Counted from the first letter of the stretch, positions 37,756 through 48,308 are shown. The stretch: 54,365 nucleotides of DNA from Candidatus Endobugula sertula (GCA_001723645.1 MDLC01000017.1:1-54365); one strand, 5' to 3'. Notes: generated by a model not told the origin, from the letters alone. Program-made: numbers and translations.

Positions 37756-40371
37756 TTAAAATCTTTGGCCTAAAGAAAACTGAAAAGTCTCTGTTCTGTC
37801 AAACGGCTGTTTCTGTATTGCTTTGGAAAAATAAATGCTCAATGGGCCTGCTGGAGAGAACCATTGCAAACCAATACCTGCTGATGAGCTTAATCTATTA
37901 ATATCAAAACCACTACACGATGATTGTGTACTCACACAATCATCTGAGAACACATTACCAGCATCCACAAAAAATATGGTTCTGAGTGACTTTACATTCC
38001 TTGTAAAAGGGGTTGGGAAAATAAGTTCCATTCCTGTTTCAAAGAGAATATTACCGCCTATTGTCTGAGAATCAGTGTCCTCAAAAGTTACTAATGGGCC
38101 TCCAGCATCATCACTGGCAACATAAGCAAAGCGTTTTTCACCTCCAGTAGTCAGGTAAGGCAACGCCACATAAGAGACCGCAGGCGTTCCTTTAGGTCCT
38201 AAAGTACTGTGTTTAAAGCCTCTGACAGAATCACTACCGCCTGAAAAAAAATTTTCAAAAAAAGGCAGGGTATCAAAAGAGCCATAGCTATCGGCATAAC
38301 CTATTTTATTCTTAAAACGTAACGTATAGTTTTTAGAAATAGAAGTATAGAATTGATTGCGGTATATCAACTTATAAAATTCCAAATCAGTACCAGGCAC
38401 TGTCACCTCAACATTAACATTTTGCGACATGCCTTTAGTTGGGAAAATACCTCTATTTAATGATGATTTGTTCCACCCCAAACTAAGATTAAGTGTACTA
38501 AAATCATCTCCATATTTATCTAAAAAACCTGTAGGACTTGCTGTAAACTGTGAATCCGCAATATCATTCGCAGGGCTTGTTAACGTTGGTAATGATGCCC
38601 GTCCAGCCACAGTAATTCTATCATTTTCATCAAAGAAACCATTCCTATTAGAGTCTACAAGACCTGTTATGTTATTGAAGTCAGAGTTACTCATATACAC
38701 ATTATCAACACCTGAACGTGGCCTGGGACTTCCAATAATTTCCTGCACAGCCTCAGCGCCAGCCTGAACATTAATATCTTCTACCCCAATACCCCATGAT
38801 AAACGACTTTGCTCTGAAATCGGATATCCAAAAGTAACCTTTAATCCAAAGCGATCTGTTGAAAAGCTGGAGATGTTTAATTCATTAAGATCTCTTTCCT
38901 CATAAGACAATTTCACACCCCGACTAACTCCATCTGGCGTAAAATATGGATTAGTAAAGTTAAGACTATAAGAAGTCAACACATCACTGTTAGAAACTTT
39001 GAAACCAAAAGTATTACCTGTGCCCAACCAATTATTTTGTTGAAGTCCTAAAATCAACGTTAAACCATTGCCTGGAGAATAACCAACACTGGCCTCAATA
39101 TTACCGGAGGGTTGCTCAATGACAGTAAATACCACATCAATTTGATCTGAACGCCCGGGGACTGGATGCATCTGCATAATAACGTCAGAAAACAGCGATA
39201 ATTGCTCCAAACGTAGGTGTGACTGATCTAATTTTTCCTTGGAAACAGGGGCACCTTCTAACTGACGCATTTCTCTCCTTAATACATTATCCTGAGTCGT
39301 TGTATTACCTTTAAAAATAATACGCCTAACATAAAAGATATTCCCTGGCTCTATAAAGACAATGACTTTAGCTGTTTTGTCTTCTTTATTGAGCTCGGGT
39401 TCTCCCCTAACGTTGGCAAAACTATAACCTTCATTGCCTAAGCGATTACGGATATTAGCCGATGTAGTGATCAGCTCTTTTTGAGAAAATACGTCGCCTT
39501 GTTTCACTGTGACAAAGGTCTTAATCTCTTCTATTGATACAATAGGGTTACCGGCTATCTCTACCTCACTAACGGTATAACGCTCACCTTCAAAAATATT
39601 AATCGTAATATAAACTTCCTGTTTATTTGGGCTTAGAGAAACCTGTGTTGATATAGTTTCAAATTCCAAATAACCACGATCAAAATAGAATGACTTAAGA
39701 CGCTCCAGATCTCCTAACAATTTCTGCTTCGCATATTTATCACTACCAGTAATCCATGACCATTTGCCACTTTTTTTAATTTCAAATAAGCTCTGGATCG
39801 CCTTGTCAGAATATTGTTGATTACCAACAATATTGACATGTTTAATGGTGGCTACCTTACCTTCAATAACTTTAATCGCTATATTCACTTTATTCTGTTC
39901 CAACTCTAGTACCCGAGTCTGGATTTGTGTGGCATAACGGCCAACGGAGCTATATTGATCATTTAATTCTCGTTTAATATGCTCAAGGGCTGACCTTTTA
40001 AATATATCACCTTCAACCAAGCCAATCTCCTTAAGACCTTCAAGTAGAGGCTCCGTTGCAATAATAGAATTTCCGGTTACACCAATCTTATTAATGGCTG
40101 GCAGTTCCGAAACACTAATAATCAATACACTTCCATCTCTGGCGATATCAATATCGGAAAAGAAGCCTGTTTTAAATAGCTCCCTGACAGCATCCTGTAA
40201 CTGCACCGAAGAAACTTCGGTATTGACTTTTATCGACAACGTAGAAAATACCGTTTTTGCAGAAACCCTCTGTAAGCCTTCGATGCGGATATCATCCACA
40301 CGGAACGTTTCTGCCAATACGCTAAGAGAGATAAGACTTAATAAAAAGCAACGAATAAAAAATGACATCAT
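37756..40371 (-). CDS. bamA: Outer membrane protein assembly factor BamA
   Basis: Core of the BAM complex. The signal peptide (FFIRCFLLSLISLSVLA) is followed by five POTRA domains (about residues 22-410) and a 16-strand barrel ending in FQFSLGQRF, with terminal Phe as insertion signal. NNWLGTGNTFGF and FSGGSDSVRGF (the loop-6 VRGF motif) are present. It starts at the tandem ATGs at 40371/40368 (871 aa), which is longer than the 810 aa of E. coli. Most of the extra length is a roughly 85-residue stretch (38500-38760) in a barrel loop, containing DSNRNGFFDEND, an EF-hand/calcium-loop-like sequence. The frame is open further upstream to 40419 without a good start. Confidence 0.96.
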   Translation of the reverse strand: MMSFFIRCFLLSLISLSVLAETFRVDDIRIEGLQRVSAKTVFSTLSIKVNTEVSSVQLQDAVRELFKTGFFSDIDIARDGSVLIISVSELPAINKIGVTGNSIIATEPLLEGLKEIGLVEGDIFKRSALEHIKRELNDQYSSVGRYATQIQTRVLELEQNKVNIAIKVIEGKVATIKHVNIVGNQQYSDKAIQSLFEIKKSGKWSWITGSDKYAKQKLLGDLERLKSFYFDRGYLEFETISTQVSLSPNKQEVYITINIFEGERYTVSEVEIAGNPIVSIEEIKTFVTVKQGDVFSQKELITTSANIRNRLGNEGYSFANVRGEPELNKEDKTAKVIVFIEPGNIFYVRRIIFKGNTTTQDNVLRREMRQLEGAPVSKEKLDQSHLRLEQLSLFSDVIMQMHPVPGRSDQIDVVFTVIEQPSGNIEASVGYSPGNGLTLILGLQQNNWLGTGNTFGFKVSNSDVLTSYSLNFTNPYFTPDGVSRGVKLSYEERDLNELNISSFSTDRFGLKVTFGYPISEQSRLSWGIGVEDINVQAGAEAVQEIIGSPRPRSGVDNVYMSNSDFNNITGLVDSNRNGFFDENDRITVAGRASLPTLTSPANDIADSQFTASPTGFLDKYGDDFSTLNLSLGWNKSSLNRGIFPTKGMSQNVNVEVTVPGTDLEFYKLIYRNQFYTSISKNYTLRFKNKIGYADSYGSFDTLPFFENFFSGGSDSVRGFKHSTLGPKGTPAVSYVALPYLTTGGEKRFAYVASDDAGGPLVTFEDTDSQTIGGNILFETGMELIFPTPFTRNVKSLRTIFFVDAGNVFSDDCVSTQSSCSGFDINRLSSSAGIGLQWFSPAGPLSIYFSKAIQKQPFDRTETFQFSLGQRF

Positions 40372-40518
40372 ATTGATTTTACAGTTATTGTCAGTAGAAA
40401 ATTCAACACCCCACGGCAAGAATTTTCTTAAGTGGTCAAAAATAGAATGACGCTAGTTTAAATATAACAATCACTCCCGAAAATTTTATCTGATTGATTC
40501 GGCACTATATATCGCCCA

Positions 40519-41868
40519 CTATGCAAATAGCCGCACCAAATCATTAACATGTGCAAGGATCATAATGCCCAGTACAAAAAATAGACCAAACCAATACCCT
40601 ACTAACTGAATGTTCTCAGACACAGGGCTCCCCTTAAAAACTTCGATGACATAATAAAGCAAATGTCCGCCATCCAGTACGGGAATAGGCAATAAATTAA
40701 ACACTCCCAAACTGACACTAAGAAATGCCAGAAACGCTAAATAACTGCTAAACCCTGCCTTTGCAGAATCACCTGCTACCTTGGCTATAGTAAAGCTCCC
40801 CCCCAGATTTTTAGTGGAAACCTCAGCCAATAGCAATTTTTTAATGAGCAACAAGATAAATTGCGATTGTTGCCAAGTCTGTGAAAAACCTTGAACCACA
40901 GCTTCTGATAGGGTATAAGTTACTGGTCGGATCATCGACTCCGGCCAGGAAACCGTTGGCCTAACTCCAACTTGCCCAATGATTTGATCACTACGCTTTA
41001 TCGGTCTAGGGGTCAATGATAACTCGACAATACGTTCCTGTCTTTCAACTTGTAAAGTAATTGCCTGATTAGGTCTGAGCTGCACATAATCTACCCATTC
41101 TGTCCATGTATTAATAGCCTGCCCATCTGCACTCACTAGCTGATCATCAGGCAATAAACCCGACTTTTCTGCGGGACTACCAGACTCCACATGAGCAACG
41201 ACGGGTATAACCTCAGGAGCATACATTACCAGCCCTAAGGAAGAAAAAACATCGGGCTGTTCCACATCATATAACCATTCATTAATAGGTAACGACAGCG
41301 TTTCGATTAATGATGAATCTGCCAGTTTAACTTGAATTTGAATCGTACCAGTATCACCAATACGTCGCATTAAGCGGGAAAAAACCTGCAATTGGGTAGT
41401 CACTGGCGTTTCATCTATCGCAACAATCTCATCACCCGGTTTCAGACCAGCTGTTGCAGCCACTCCGTCTATCGGCAACTGGCCTATTACCGGAGAGAAA
41501 CCTGATCCACCAATCATGGCCAGTACAAAATATAAAACAATGGCCAGTATAAAATTAGCGACAGGACCAGCGACAACAATCGCCATACGCTGCCAGACGG
41601 TTTTTTGGGTAAACGCATAGGGTCGTTCATCCTCAGAAACCTCACCCTCACGCTCATCCAACATTTTAACGTAACCCCCTAATGGGATCACGGCTAAAGT
41701 GTATTCTGTACCCGATTGGTCTCTCCAAGAATAAAGCGATTTGCCAAAACCTACCGAGAAACGTAAGACTTTAACCCCACAACAGCGAGCAATATAAAAG
41801 TGTCCAAACTCATGAATAACCACCAGGATACCCAAAGCAAGAAAAAACCATAACACTGTCAATAACAT
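40519..41868 (-). CDS. rseP: Site-2 intramembrane metalloprotease RseP
   Basis: Cleaves anti-sigma factor RseA within the membrane to free sigma-E during envelope stress. The zinc site HEFGH is at residues 19-23 and the third ligand lies in PVLDGGHLLYY near the C-terminus. Two PDZ domains (about 125-215 and 220-310) and four TM segments complete the usual architecture. 449 aa, ATG start 25 nt after dxr. It is placed next to bamA, tying it to outer-membrane quality control. Confidence 0.96.
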   Translation of the reverse strand: MLLTVLWFFLALGILVVIHEFGHFYIARCCGVKVLRFSVGFGKSLYSWRDQSGTEYTLAVIPLGGYVKMLDEREGEVSEDERPYAFTQKTVWQRMAIVVAGPVANFILAIVLYFVLAMIGGSGFSPVIGQLPIDGVAATAGLKPGDEIVAIDETPVTTQLQVFSRLMRRIGDTGTIQIQVKLADSSLIETLSLPINEWLYDVEQPDVFSSLGLVMYAPEVIPVVAHVESGSPAEKSGLLPDDQLVSADGQAINTWTEWVDYVQLRPNQAITLQVERQERIVELSLTPRPIKRSDQIIGQVGVRPTVSWPESMIRPVTYTLSEAVVQGFSQTWQQSQFILLLIKKLLLAEVSTKNLGGSFTIAKVAGDSAKAGFSSYLAFLAFLSVSLGVFNLLPIPVLDGGHLLYYVIEVFKGSPVSENIQLVGYWFGLFFVLGIMILAHVNDLVRLFA

Positions 41869-41893
41869 GACATCACTCGCCTCTTATCCCACC

Positions 41894-43102
41894 CTAGTCC
41901 AAAGCACTGATGGCTTCTCTGGTCATACTCCGTACAATCCCATCCAGATTCACTACAGATTCTAAATCCATAGGTTCATCCCAATGCGCTGTATTCATTA
42001 TTTGCTGCAATATATCTGTCACCTGCCCAAAACTAATCCGCTGAGCTAGAAAAGCCTCGACAGCAACTTCATTAGCGGCATTAAGCGTCGCTGCCGCCCC
42101 AGTTCCAGCATCTGCTGCTTCCATCGCTAATCTCAGTCCAGGAAAACGCATCATATCGGGTGCTTCAAAATTCAGCTGACCCACAGCAATAACATCCAGA
42201 CTTGGAACACCTGCAGTAATACGATCAGGATAGGTAAGACCATACGCTATAGGTATTCTCATGTCAGGGTTTCCCAACTGAGCAATCACGGAACCATCTA
42301 TATACTCTACCATAGAGTGGATAATACTTTGCGGATGGATAACAACATCAATTTTCGATGGTTCCACATCAAATAACCACTTCGCTTCAATAAACTCCAA
42401 CCCCTTATTCATTAGGCTGGCAGAATCCACCGAAATTTTCCTCCCCATCGACCAATTAGGGTGATTACATGCTTCCTCAGGGTTTGCACGACGAATATCT
42501 TTTACAGACCAGGTACGGAATGGACCACCTGAACCTGTCAATAGGATTTTTCGCACTTGGGTTCCGCTTTCCCCATCAACAAATTGTTCTGAAAGGCATT
42601 GAAATATCGCGTTATGCTCACTATCAATAGGAATTAATTGAGCCTTTGACCGAATCACAGCATCCATAAATAAGCGCCCAGCCATAACCAACGACTCTTT
42701 ATTGGCCAACAAGACTCTTTTACCTGTTTGAACAGCAGCCATAGTAGGCAAGAGGCCTGCCGCACCAACAATAGCCGCCACCACGATATCAACATCAGCA
42801 TGTTCAGCAACATCCTGAAGAGATTGTATTCCGTGCAATACGTCAGTTTTACAATGATTATCGTTTAATATTTGCTGCAGCGCCATCGCAGAAAAACCGT
42901 TTCCTACAACCACATAGCGTGGTAAAAACTTCAGGCATTGCTGTGCTAATAATTCAATACTGGTATTTGCTGTTAAAGCAAAAACAGAAAACCGATCAGG
43001 GTGTTGTGAAATAACATCCAATGTGTTTAAGCCAATAGAGCCTGTCGAGCCTAAAACCACAACTTGTGAACAATGAGATGGTATACAATCAGAATGTATC
43101 AT
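41894..43102 (-). CDS. dxr: 1-deoxy-D-xylulose-5-phosphate reductoisomerase
   Basis: Second step of the MEP isoprenoid pathway, making 2-C-methylerythritol 4-phosphate. NADPH-binding VVVLGSTGSIGLNTLDVI, metal/substrate motifs LIPIDSEHNAIFQCL and LTGSGGPFR, then NHPNWSMGRKISVDSASLMNKG, are all present. The ATG at 43102 overlaps the cdsA stop (ATGA), which fixes the start (402 aa); the open frame 5 codons further up begins with TTG. Adjacent to uppS, which consumes the isoprenoid product. Confidence 0.97.
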   Translation of the reverse strand: MIHSDCIPSHCSQVVVLGSTGSIGLNTLDVISQHPDRFSVFALTANTSIELLAQQCLKFLPRYVVVGNGFSAMALQQILNDNHCKTDVLHGIQSLQDVAEHADVDIVVAAIVGAAGLLPTMAAVQTGKRVLLANKESLVMAGRLFMDAVIRSKAQLIPIDSEHNAIFQCLSEQFVDGESGTQVRKILLTGSGGPFRTWSVKDIRRANPEEACNHPNWSMGRKISVDSASLMNKGLEFIEAKWLFDVEPSKIDVVIHPQSIIHSMVEYIDGSVIAQLGNPDMRIPIAYGLTYPDRITAGVPSLDVIAVGQLNFEAPDMMRFPGLRLAMEAADAGTGAAATLNAANEVAVEAFLAQRISFGQVTDILQQIMNTAHWDEPMDLESVVNLDGIVRSMTREAISALD

Positions 43103-43944
43103 TGGGTGAACTGCCAATCAGAAATAATTATCGCTAACGCAAAGACTGGAGCCGCAGCAGTCAGCCCGTCAATGCGATCGAGCACCCCCCCATGACCCGG
43201 TAATATTTTACCACTGTCTTTAATACCACGATGACGTTTAATCATACTTTCTAACAAATCACCTAATACAGAAACCAAGGCCGTTGGCAAAACAATGGCC
43301 AACAACGTTGGCCAACTGGCAAAGTCCGTGACTAAAGCAACCACTACCGTCAAAAGTACACAAGACATAAGGCCACCCCAAAATCCTTCCCAAGACTTTC
43401 CTGGACTTACTTCTTTAGCAAGTTTATGGCGACCAAATGCCTTGCCTGAGAAATAAGCCCCCGTATCTGCAGTAGCAACAACAATGACCACAAACAAAAT
43501 TAGCCAGGTGCCTTGTGGCTGATTATTAAGGAAAACTAATGCCAATGCGCTAGGAATTAATACCAGAAAGCCAATGGCCCCTCTCACCCAACGATTACCC
43601 CATAAGACCGAACTGGCTGGATAATTCTGCACCCACAATAAGGCAATGGCCCACCAAGTACCAGACAAGAGAAGAATAGACAGTAACTTGGGGTGATTCA
43701 GTTGAGTCCCAACCAGTAGATCCAAATAGAAGGTCAATAAAGCCAGCAATAGAGCGAAAAAAATACAATAAGCAACACGCTGTCGATAATGTTGAAAACC
43801 TGACAAGTTGGCCCACTCCCATGCAGCCACTAATAACGTTAATTCAATAATGACAGAAAACCATACCGCAGGTAGTAACAACAGACAGAGTAAGAAAGCA
43901 GAAAAAATACACAGCGCCGTCATGATACGTTTTTTCAGCATCAT
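43099..43944 (-). CDS. cdsA: Phosphatidate cytidylyltransferase
   Basis: Makes CDP-diacylglycerol, the substrate of PssA and of PG synthesis. Multiple TM helices are followed by the family signature in SVLGDLLESMIKRHRGIKDSG, then KILPGHGGVLDRIDGL. 281 aa. Two ATG codons (43944, 43941) follow directly on the uppS stop with no gap; the 3' end overlaps dxr by 4 nt. Confidence 0.96.
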   Translation of the reverse strand: MMLKKRIMTALCIFSAFLLCLLLLPAVWFSVIIELTLLVAAWEWANLSGFQHYRQRVAYCIFFALLLALLTFYLDLLVGTQLNHPKLLSILLLSGTWWAIALLWVQNYPASSVLWGNRWVRGAIGFLVLIPSALALVFLNNQPQGTWLILFVVIVVATADTGAYFSGKAFGRHKLAKEVSPGKSWEGFWGGLMSCVLLTVVVALVTDFASWPTLLAIVLPTALVSVLGDLLESMIKRHRGIKDSGKILPGHGGVLDRIDGLTAAAPVFALAIIISDWQFTQ

Positions 43945-44709
43945 TCAACCACTATAGCCTTGCTGTAGGTTACCCGTACTAACCACCTGTCCACTCGTCA
44001 ATCCAAAACGACGCTGGCGCTGATTAAAGTCGTTAATGGCCTGATCAAGGGCTTCACGATTAAAGTCAGGCCATAGCAATTCACTAAAATACAACTCAGC
44101 ATAAGCAGCTTGCCACAACAAGAAGTTACTAATACGCTTTTCACCCCCTGTGCGAATCAACAAATCGAGTGGCGGTTCACCCGCTAAACTAGTGGCTTCC
44201 TGAATAGATTGTTGCCGAATATCGTGAATGGCTAACTCGCCATTCATAACCTGTTGGGCTATGGTCTTAGCTGCCTGAGCAATATCCCATTGACCACCAT
44301 AATCAGCAGCAATAATGAATGTTCTATCACCACCATTGGTAATTTTTTCTGCACTCTGAATAGCCTTTAGTATTTTTTTACTAAAACGTTCTCGATTGCC
44401 AATAACCCGTAAGCGCACACCCTCTTTTTTAAGCTTTTTTGATTCATTGGTCAAATAATGATGAAACAATGACATCAAAGCATCGACCTCTTTAACCGGA
44501 CGTTGCCAATTTTCACTACTAAAGGCAAATACTGTTAACACTTCAATACCGTGTTCGCGACACCCTGACAATATATTTCGAATACATTCCACACCTGCTC
44601 GATGTCCAGCAATACCAGATAAACCACGTTGTTTTGCCCACCGATTATTACCATCCATGATAATAGCCAGATGCCGTAAGGTTTTGGGAAGGAACTGTGC
44701 CGACGTCAA
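43945..44709 (-). CDS. uppS: Undecaprenyl-diphosphate synthase (cis)
   Basis: Makes the C55 lipid carrier for peptidoglycan and LPS O-chains. HLAIIMDGNNRWAKQRGL carries the catalytic Asp, GHRAGVE the phosphate-binding site, FAFSSENWQRP a conserved helix, and LLIRTGGEKRISNFLLWQAAYAELYF the C-terminal signature. Start is TTG at 44709, with GGTAGG about 8 nt ahead; no suitable ATG exists. 254 aa. Confidence 0.96.
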   Translation of the reverse strand: MTSAQFLPKTLRHLAIIMDGNNRWAKQRGLSGIAGHRAGVECIRNILSGCREHGIEVLTVFAFSSENWQRPVKEVDALMSLFHHYLTNESKKLKKEGVRLRVIGNRERFSKKILKAIQSAEKITNGGDRTFIIAADYGGQWDIAQAAKTIAQQVMNGELAIHDIRQQSIQEATSLAGEPPLDLLIRTGGEKRISNFLLWQAAYAELYFSELLWPDFNREALDQAINDFNQRQRRFGLTSGQVVSTGNLQQGYSG

Positions 44710-44746
44710 ACTATATACCTACCACAAATATACTTATCATTCACTA

Positions 44747-45304
44747 TTATATTTCTAATAAATCTTTTTCTTTTTCAGCTAAGGCAGCATCAGCATTAGC
44801 GACAAATTTATCGGTGATTTTCTGAACCTCATCTTGGGCACGATGTTCATCATCTTCACTAATCCCTTTTTCTTTCAACAAATCTTTCACCTGCCCTAAT
44901 GCATCACGACGGATATTGCGAATAGACACCTTTGCACCTTCTGCTTCAGACCTAGCTTGCTTTGTATAGTTCCTACGAGTTTCTTCTGTAAGCGGCGGCA
45001 TAGGCAAACGGATCAAATCACCTGTTGTCGACGGATTTAAACCCAGGTCAGACTTCATAATCGCTTTTTCAATTGCAGGCGTTAATTGCTTTTCCCATGG
45101 ACTAATCGATAATGTTCGAGCATCTAATATAGAAATATTAGCCACCTGAGACAAAGGGGTTTCTGTACCGTAATAATCTATTTTAATCCCATCCAGAACA
45201 CTCGGATGAGCTCGTCCGGTACGAATTTTATTAAAGTTAGTTGCCAAAGCATCTAAGCTTTTTTGCATTCTCTTTTGGGCTTCTTGTTTAATTTCTTCAA
45301 TCAT
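44747..45304 (-). CDS. frr: Ribosome recycling factor
   Basis: Acts with EF-G to split post-termination ribosomes. The three-helix-bundle protein of 185 aa shows [20 protein letters not shown] near the N-terminus, [19 protein letters not shown] in the beta domain, and [17 protein letters not shown] with a long Lys/Glu-rich C-terminal helix. ATG start 92 nt after pyrH. Confidence 0.97.
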   Translation of the reverse strand: MIEEIKQEAQKRMQKSLDALATNFNKIRTGRAHPSVLDGIKIDYYGTETPLSQVANISILDARTLSISPWEKQLTPAIEKAIMKSDLGLNPSTTGDLIRLPMPPLTEETRRNYTKQARSEAEGAKVSIRNIRRDALGQVKDLLKEKGISEDDEHRAQDEVQKITDKFVANADAALAEKEKDLLEI

Positions 45305-45396
45305 AATAATAGCCTTGTTGTTGAAGTCTGATTCTATTGATTAGCCAAGTCATTATATATGTTAGCTTTACTCTATCTACATCTACTTTTTTATGC

Positions 45397-46122
45397 TTAA
45401 CCTTTTTGTATTAAGGTGCCTTCATCAGTCCCAACAACAATATTCAGCAACGCCCCCGCTTTTGACATACGAAAAACGCGCACTGGCATATTGTGGTCTC
45501 GACACAAACAAATAGCCGTTAAATCCATCACTTCCAGCTTTTTCTCCAAGGCAGTATCATAGGTTAACAAATCATACTTTGTCGCTGAAATGTCTTTCAT
45601 TGGGTCCGCAGTATAAACACCATCCACCTTAGTGGCCTTAAGAATTAACTCAGCTTCCACCTCGATACCTCGCAGACAAGCGGCAGAATCTGTCGTAAAA
45701 AAAGGATTGCCTGTACCCGCAGAAAAGATAACGACCTCTCCAGCTTCCAAAAAACGCATTGCTGCACGACGATCATAGTGTTCCACGACACCACTCATTG
45801 GAATCGCTGACATAACACGACAAGAGATATTTGAGCGCTCCAAGGCATCACGCATGGCAAGCGCATTCATTACTGTTGCCAGCATCCCCATATGATCCCC
45901 TGTTACCCTATCAAGGCCAGCAGCATTTAACGCTGCCCCACGAAACAAGTTACCACCACCAATAACCAAGCCAACCTGGACACCAATACCGACTAACTGA
46001 CCAATTTCCAGGGACATTTTATCCAACACTTTGGGATCTATCCCAAAGCCTTCTTCCCCCATCAGTTCTTCGCCACTTAGTTTTAATAAAATGCGCTTAT
46101 ACTTCTTATCTCGCTTGCTCAC
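45397..46122 (-). CDS. pyrH: UMP kinase
   Basis: Hexameric amino-acid-kinase-fold enzyme that phosphorylates UMP to [45 protein letters not shown] and [20 protein letters not shown] are all typical. The start is GTG at 46122 with the strong SD AGAGGA; the second codon is AGC. It is separated from tsf by a strong terminator, so it may be expressed from its own promoter or by readthrough. 241 aa. Confidence 0.97.
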   Translation of the reverse strand: MSKRDKKYKRILLKLSGEELMGEEGFGIDPKVLDKMSLEIGQLVGIGVQVGLVIGGGNLFRGAALNAAGLDRVTGDHMGMLATVMNALAMRDALERSNISCRVMSAIPMSGVVEHYDRRAAMRFLEAGEVVIFSAGTGNPFFTTDSAACLRGIEVEAELILKATKVDGVYTADPMKDISATKYDLLTYDTALEKKLEVMDLTAICLCRDHNMPVRVFRMSKAGALLNIVVGTDEGTLIQKG

Positions 46123-46231
46123 AGTATATCCTCTAGAAATCGTATAATAATGGGCCTACCTAAAGCGGGAAGTATTTTAACAGAGACCGCAACATAACTC
46201 ATGAGCAAAAGCATTATTATGCACATTCTAT

Positions 46232-46263
46232 AAAGAAAGGGGGAGATGCCAAACATCTCCCCC
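46232..46263 (-). terminator. Intrinsic terminator after tsf
   Basis: A perfect 10-bp stem GGGGGAGATG / CATCTCCCCC (46239-46248, 46254-46263) with a 5-nt loop. On the minus strand it is followed by TTTCTTTA. It ends the rpsB-tsf transcript ahead of pyrH. The plus-strand side is followed by ATTTTTG, so it may work both ways. Confidence 0.8.
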
Positions 46264-46289
46264 ATTTTTGAAAAAAACCAATACAAAAG

Positions 46290-47156
46290 TTACTTAGAAG
46301 CCTCTACCTGAGCCGCCACTTCTGCAGCGAAATCCACTTCTTCAACCTCAATACCTTCACCCACTTCAAAACGGATAAAAGACTGCACTTCAGCACCGGC
46401 ATCTTTAGCCAATTTACCGACTGTAACTTCTGGATTTTTCACAAATGGCTGTTCTATCAAGCTATTTTCTTTCAAGAATTTCTTAATACGACCACCTACC
46501 ATTTTCTCAACAATCTCAGCAGGCTTACCTTCCATATCAGGCTGCGCCTTAATGATATCCTCTTCTTTCCTCACATCTTCCACAGACATATCTTCAGGAC
46601 TAACAACGCGGGGATTAACCGCAGCTATATGCATAGCAATATCTTTAGCCAACTCGTCATTACCTGCCGTTAATTGTGTCAATACAGCAATACGGTTATT
46701 AGAGTGAACATAAGCACCGACAACGCCACCTTCAACCAACGAAACACGGCGCACACCAATATTTTCACCGATTTTCTGAATCAGCGCTTCACGAGCAGCT
46801 TCCAGTTCACCAGCCATCAATGCCGCAACATCGGTCTGCTTATCCGCAAATGCTGTATCAGCAACAGCAGCCACAAAACTCAGGAAGCCTTCATCACGAG
46901 CAACAAAGTCTGTTTCAGAGTTCACTTCTAAAACAATAGCGTATGAATTATCATCAGCAACACGAACAACAACCACTCCATCAGCAGCAGTACGATTCGC
47001 TTTTTTCGCCGCTTTCAAACCACTAGCTTTACGCAAATTTTCAATTGCCAGCTCAATATCACCACCGGCTTCCGCCAGTGCCTTTTTACACTCCATCATA
47101 CCCAAACTGGTACGCTCACGGAGTTCTTTCACCATTGAAGCAGAAACTGCCGCCAT
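46290..47156 (-). CDS. tsf: Elongation factor Ts
   Basis: Nucleotide-exchange factor for EF-Tu. The N-terminal [21 protein letters not shown] and the core strand regions [17 protein letters not shown] and [11 protein letters not shown] are diagnostic. The ATG at 47156 (288 aa) has the strong SD GAGGA; the frame is open 9 codons further upstream without support. It follows rpsB by 97 nt with a possible attenuating hairpin between. Confidence 0.97.
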   Translation of the reverse strand: MAAVSASMVKELRERTSLGMMECKKALAEAGGDIELAIENLRKASGLKAAKKANRTAADGVVVVRVADDNSYAIVLEVNSETDFVARDEGFLSFVAAVADTAFADKQTDVAALMAGELEAAREALIQKIGENIGVRRVSLVEGGVVGAYVHSNNRIAVLTQLTAGNDELAKDIAMHIAAVNPRVVSPEDMSVEDVRKEEDIIKAQPDMEGKPAEIVEKMVGGRIKKFLKENSLIEQPFVKNPEVTVGKLAKDAGAEVQSFIRFEVGEGIEVEEVDFAAEVAAQVEASK

Positions 47157-47203
47157 GATTTTATCCTCTATAATATTTGCCATTAAACATTTTTTAAAAA
47201 CTT

Positions 47204-47222
47204 AAGAGGACAAAGTCCCCTT
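47204..47222 (-). terminator. Hairpin in the rpsB-tsf intergenic region
   Basis: Minus-strand stem AAGGGGAC / GTCCTCTT (8 pairs, one G-U, 3-nt loop) followed by AAGTTTTTAAAA. It probably acts as a partial terminator that lowers tsf relative to rpsB, as the intercistronic terminator does in E. coli (inference). Confidence 0.45.
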
Positions 47223-47253
47223 ATTATCATCAAAAAGACTTTACTACTGAATA

Positions 47254-48000
47254 CTATGTGTTTTCTGAAGCAGACGCATCAACTTCAACAAACTCGTCCT
47301 TATTTGGCACTGATTGAGTACTTGCCACACCCTCAATACAAGCATCAGCCACAGCTGTCACGTATAATTTAATTGCACGAATAGCATCATCATTGCCCGG
47401 AATAACATAATCAATACCTGTAGGATCACTATTGGTATCAACAATACCAAATACAGGAATACCTAGCTTATTGGCTTCATTAATCGCAATACGCTCATGC
47501 TCAACATCAATAACAAACAGCGCATCAGGCAAACCGCCCATATCTTTAATACCACCAATAGACAGCTCCAGCTTTTCCATAGCACGAGTACGCATCAACG
47601 CTTCTTTCTTGGTTAATTTATCAAATGTGCCATCTTGACTCTGGGCCTCTAGGTCACGAAAACGGCGAATAGACGTTCGAATCGTCTTATAATTGGTCAG
47701 CATACCACCTAACCAACGATGACTAACATAAGGCTGTCTAGCACGCTGAGCTTGTTCTTTAATCGTTTTTCGGGCAGCACGCTTAGTACCGACCATAAGG
47801 ATTTTTTTCTTTTGCGAAGCCATTTTCCTGATAACATCAAGAACTTCATTGAGAGCCGGAACAGTACGTTCCAGATTAATGATATGAATATTGTTACGAG
47901 CACCAAAGATATACTGGGACATCTTTGGATTCCAATAACGCGTCTGATGACCAAAGTGGACGCCAGACTGCAGCATATCATGCATGCTAACTGTAGACAT
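47254..48000 (-). CDS. rpsB: 30S ribosomal protein S2
   Basis: Small-subunit protein needed for S1 binding to the ribosome. [40 protein letters not shown] and [19 protein letters not shown] are classic S2 signatures. The ATG at 48000 (248 aa) has SD AAAGGAAAA and gives the normal N-terminus; an open frame reaching 48078 runs through the mRNA leader and is not coding. Confidence 0.97.
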   Translation of the reverse strand: MSTVSMHDMLQSGVHFGHQTRYWNPKMSQYIFGARNNIHIINLERTVPALNEVLDVIRKMASQKKKILMVGTKRAARKTIKEQAQRARQPYVSHRWLGGMLTNYKTIRTSIRRFRDLEAQSQDGTFDKLTKKEALMRTRAMEKLELSIGGIKDMGGLPDALFVIDVEHERIAINEANKLGIPVFGIVDTNSDPTGIDYVIPGNDDAIRAIKLYVTAVADACIEGVASTQSVPNKDEFVEVDASASENT

Positions 48001-48075
48001 AATGTTTTCCTTTCGGGTTAAGCCTCCATATACCCCGTAATTCCAACCCCTTACTTCAATGTAAAAAGTATTAGG
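48001..48075 (-). promoter_or_regulatory. rpsB mRNA leader, probable S2 autoregulatory element
   Basis: The ~75-nt leader contains AAGGGGTTGG, GGGGTATATGGAGG and AACCCGAAAGGAAAAC just before the ATG. GGGTT can pair with AACCC near the SD. The sequence and arrangement resemble the conserved gammaproteobacterial rpsB leader, where S2 represses its own translation. The pairing is seen; the function is by analogy. Confidence 0.5.
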
Positions 48076-48081
48076 CACCCA

Positions 48082-48109
48082 AGAATACGTGACGGTATAC
48101 GTGTGACAA
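48082..48109 (-). promoter_or_regulatory. rpsB-tsf promoter
   Basis: Minus-strand -35 TTGTCA (48104-48109), 16-bp spacer, -10 TATTCT (48082-48087), then a G/C-rich discriminator TGGGTGCC, the pattern of growth-rate-regulated ribosomal promoters. Confidence 0.6.
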
Positions 48110-48308
48110 TAATGTGAATAAGATTTACGTTTTATGCTGAACCGAGCAAACCTCGGCCAACTCGGCGCGCTTTATACCATAAAACATTAGCAATAGCAAA
48201 AAGTACCCGCAAAAGGATGTTAACGTTTTCAAAGAAAAAAGAAAGGAGAACCCCCATAGGCTATTAAGCCGATCACCAATAGCCCTTCATTATTAATCAA
48301 CAAACTAG

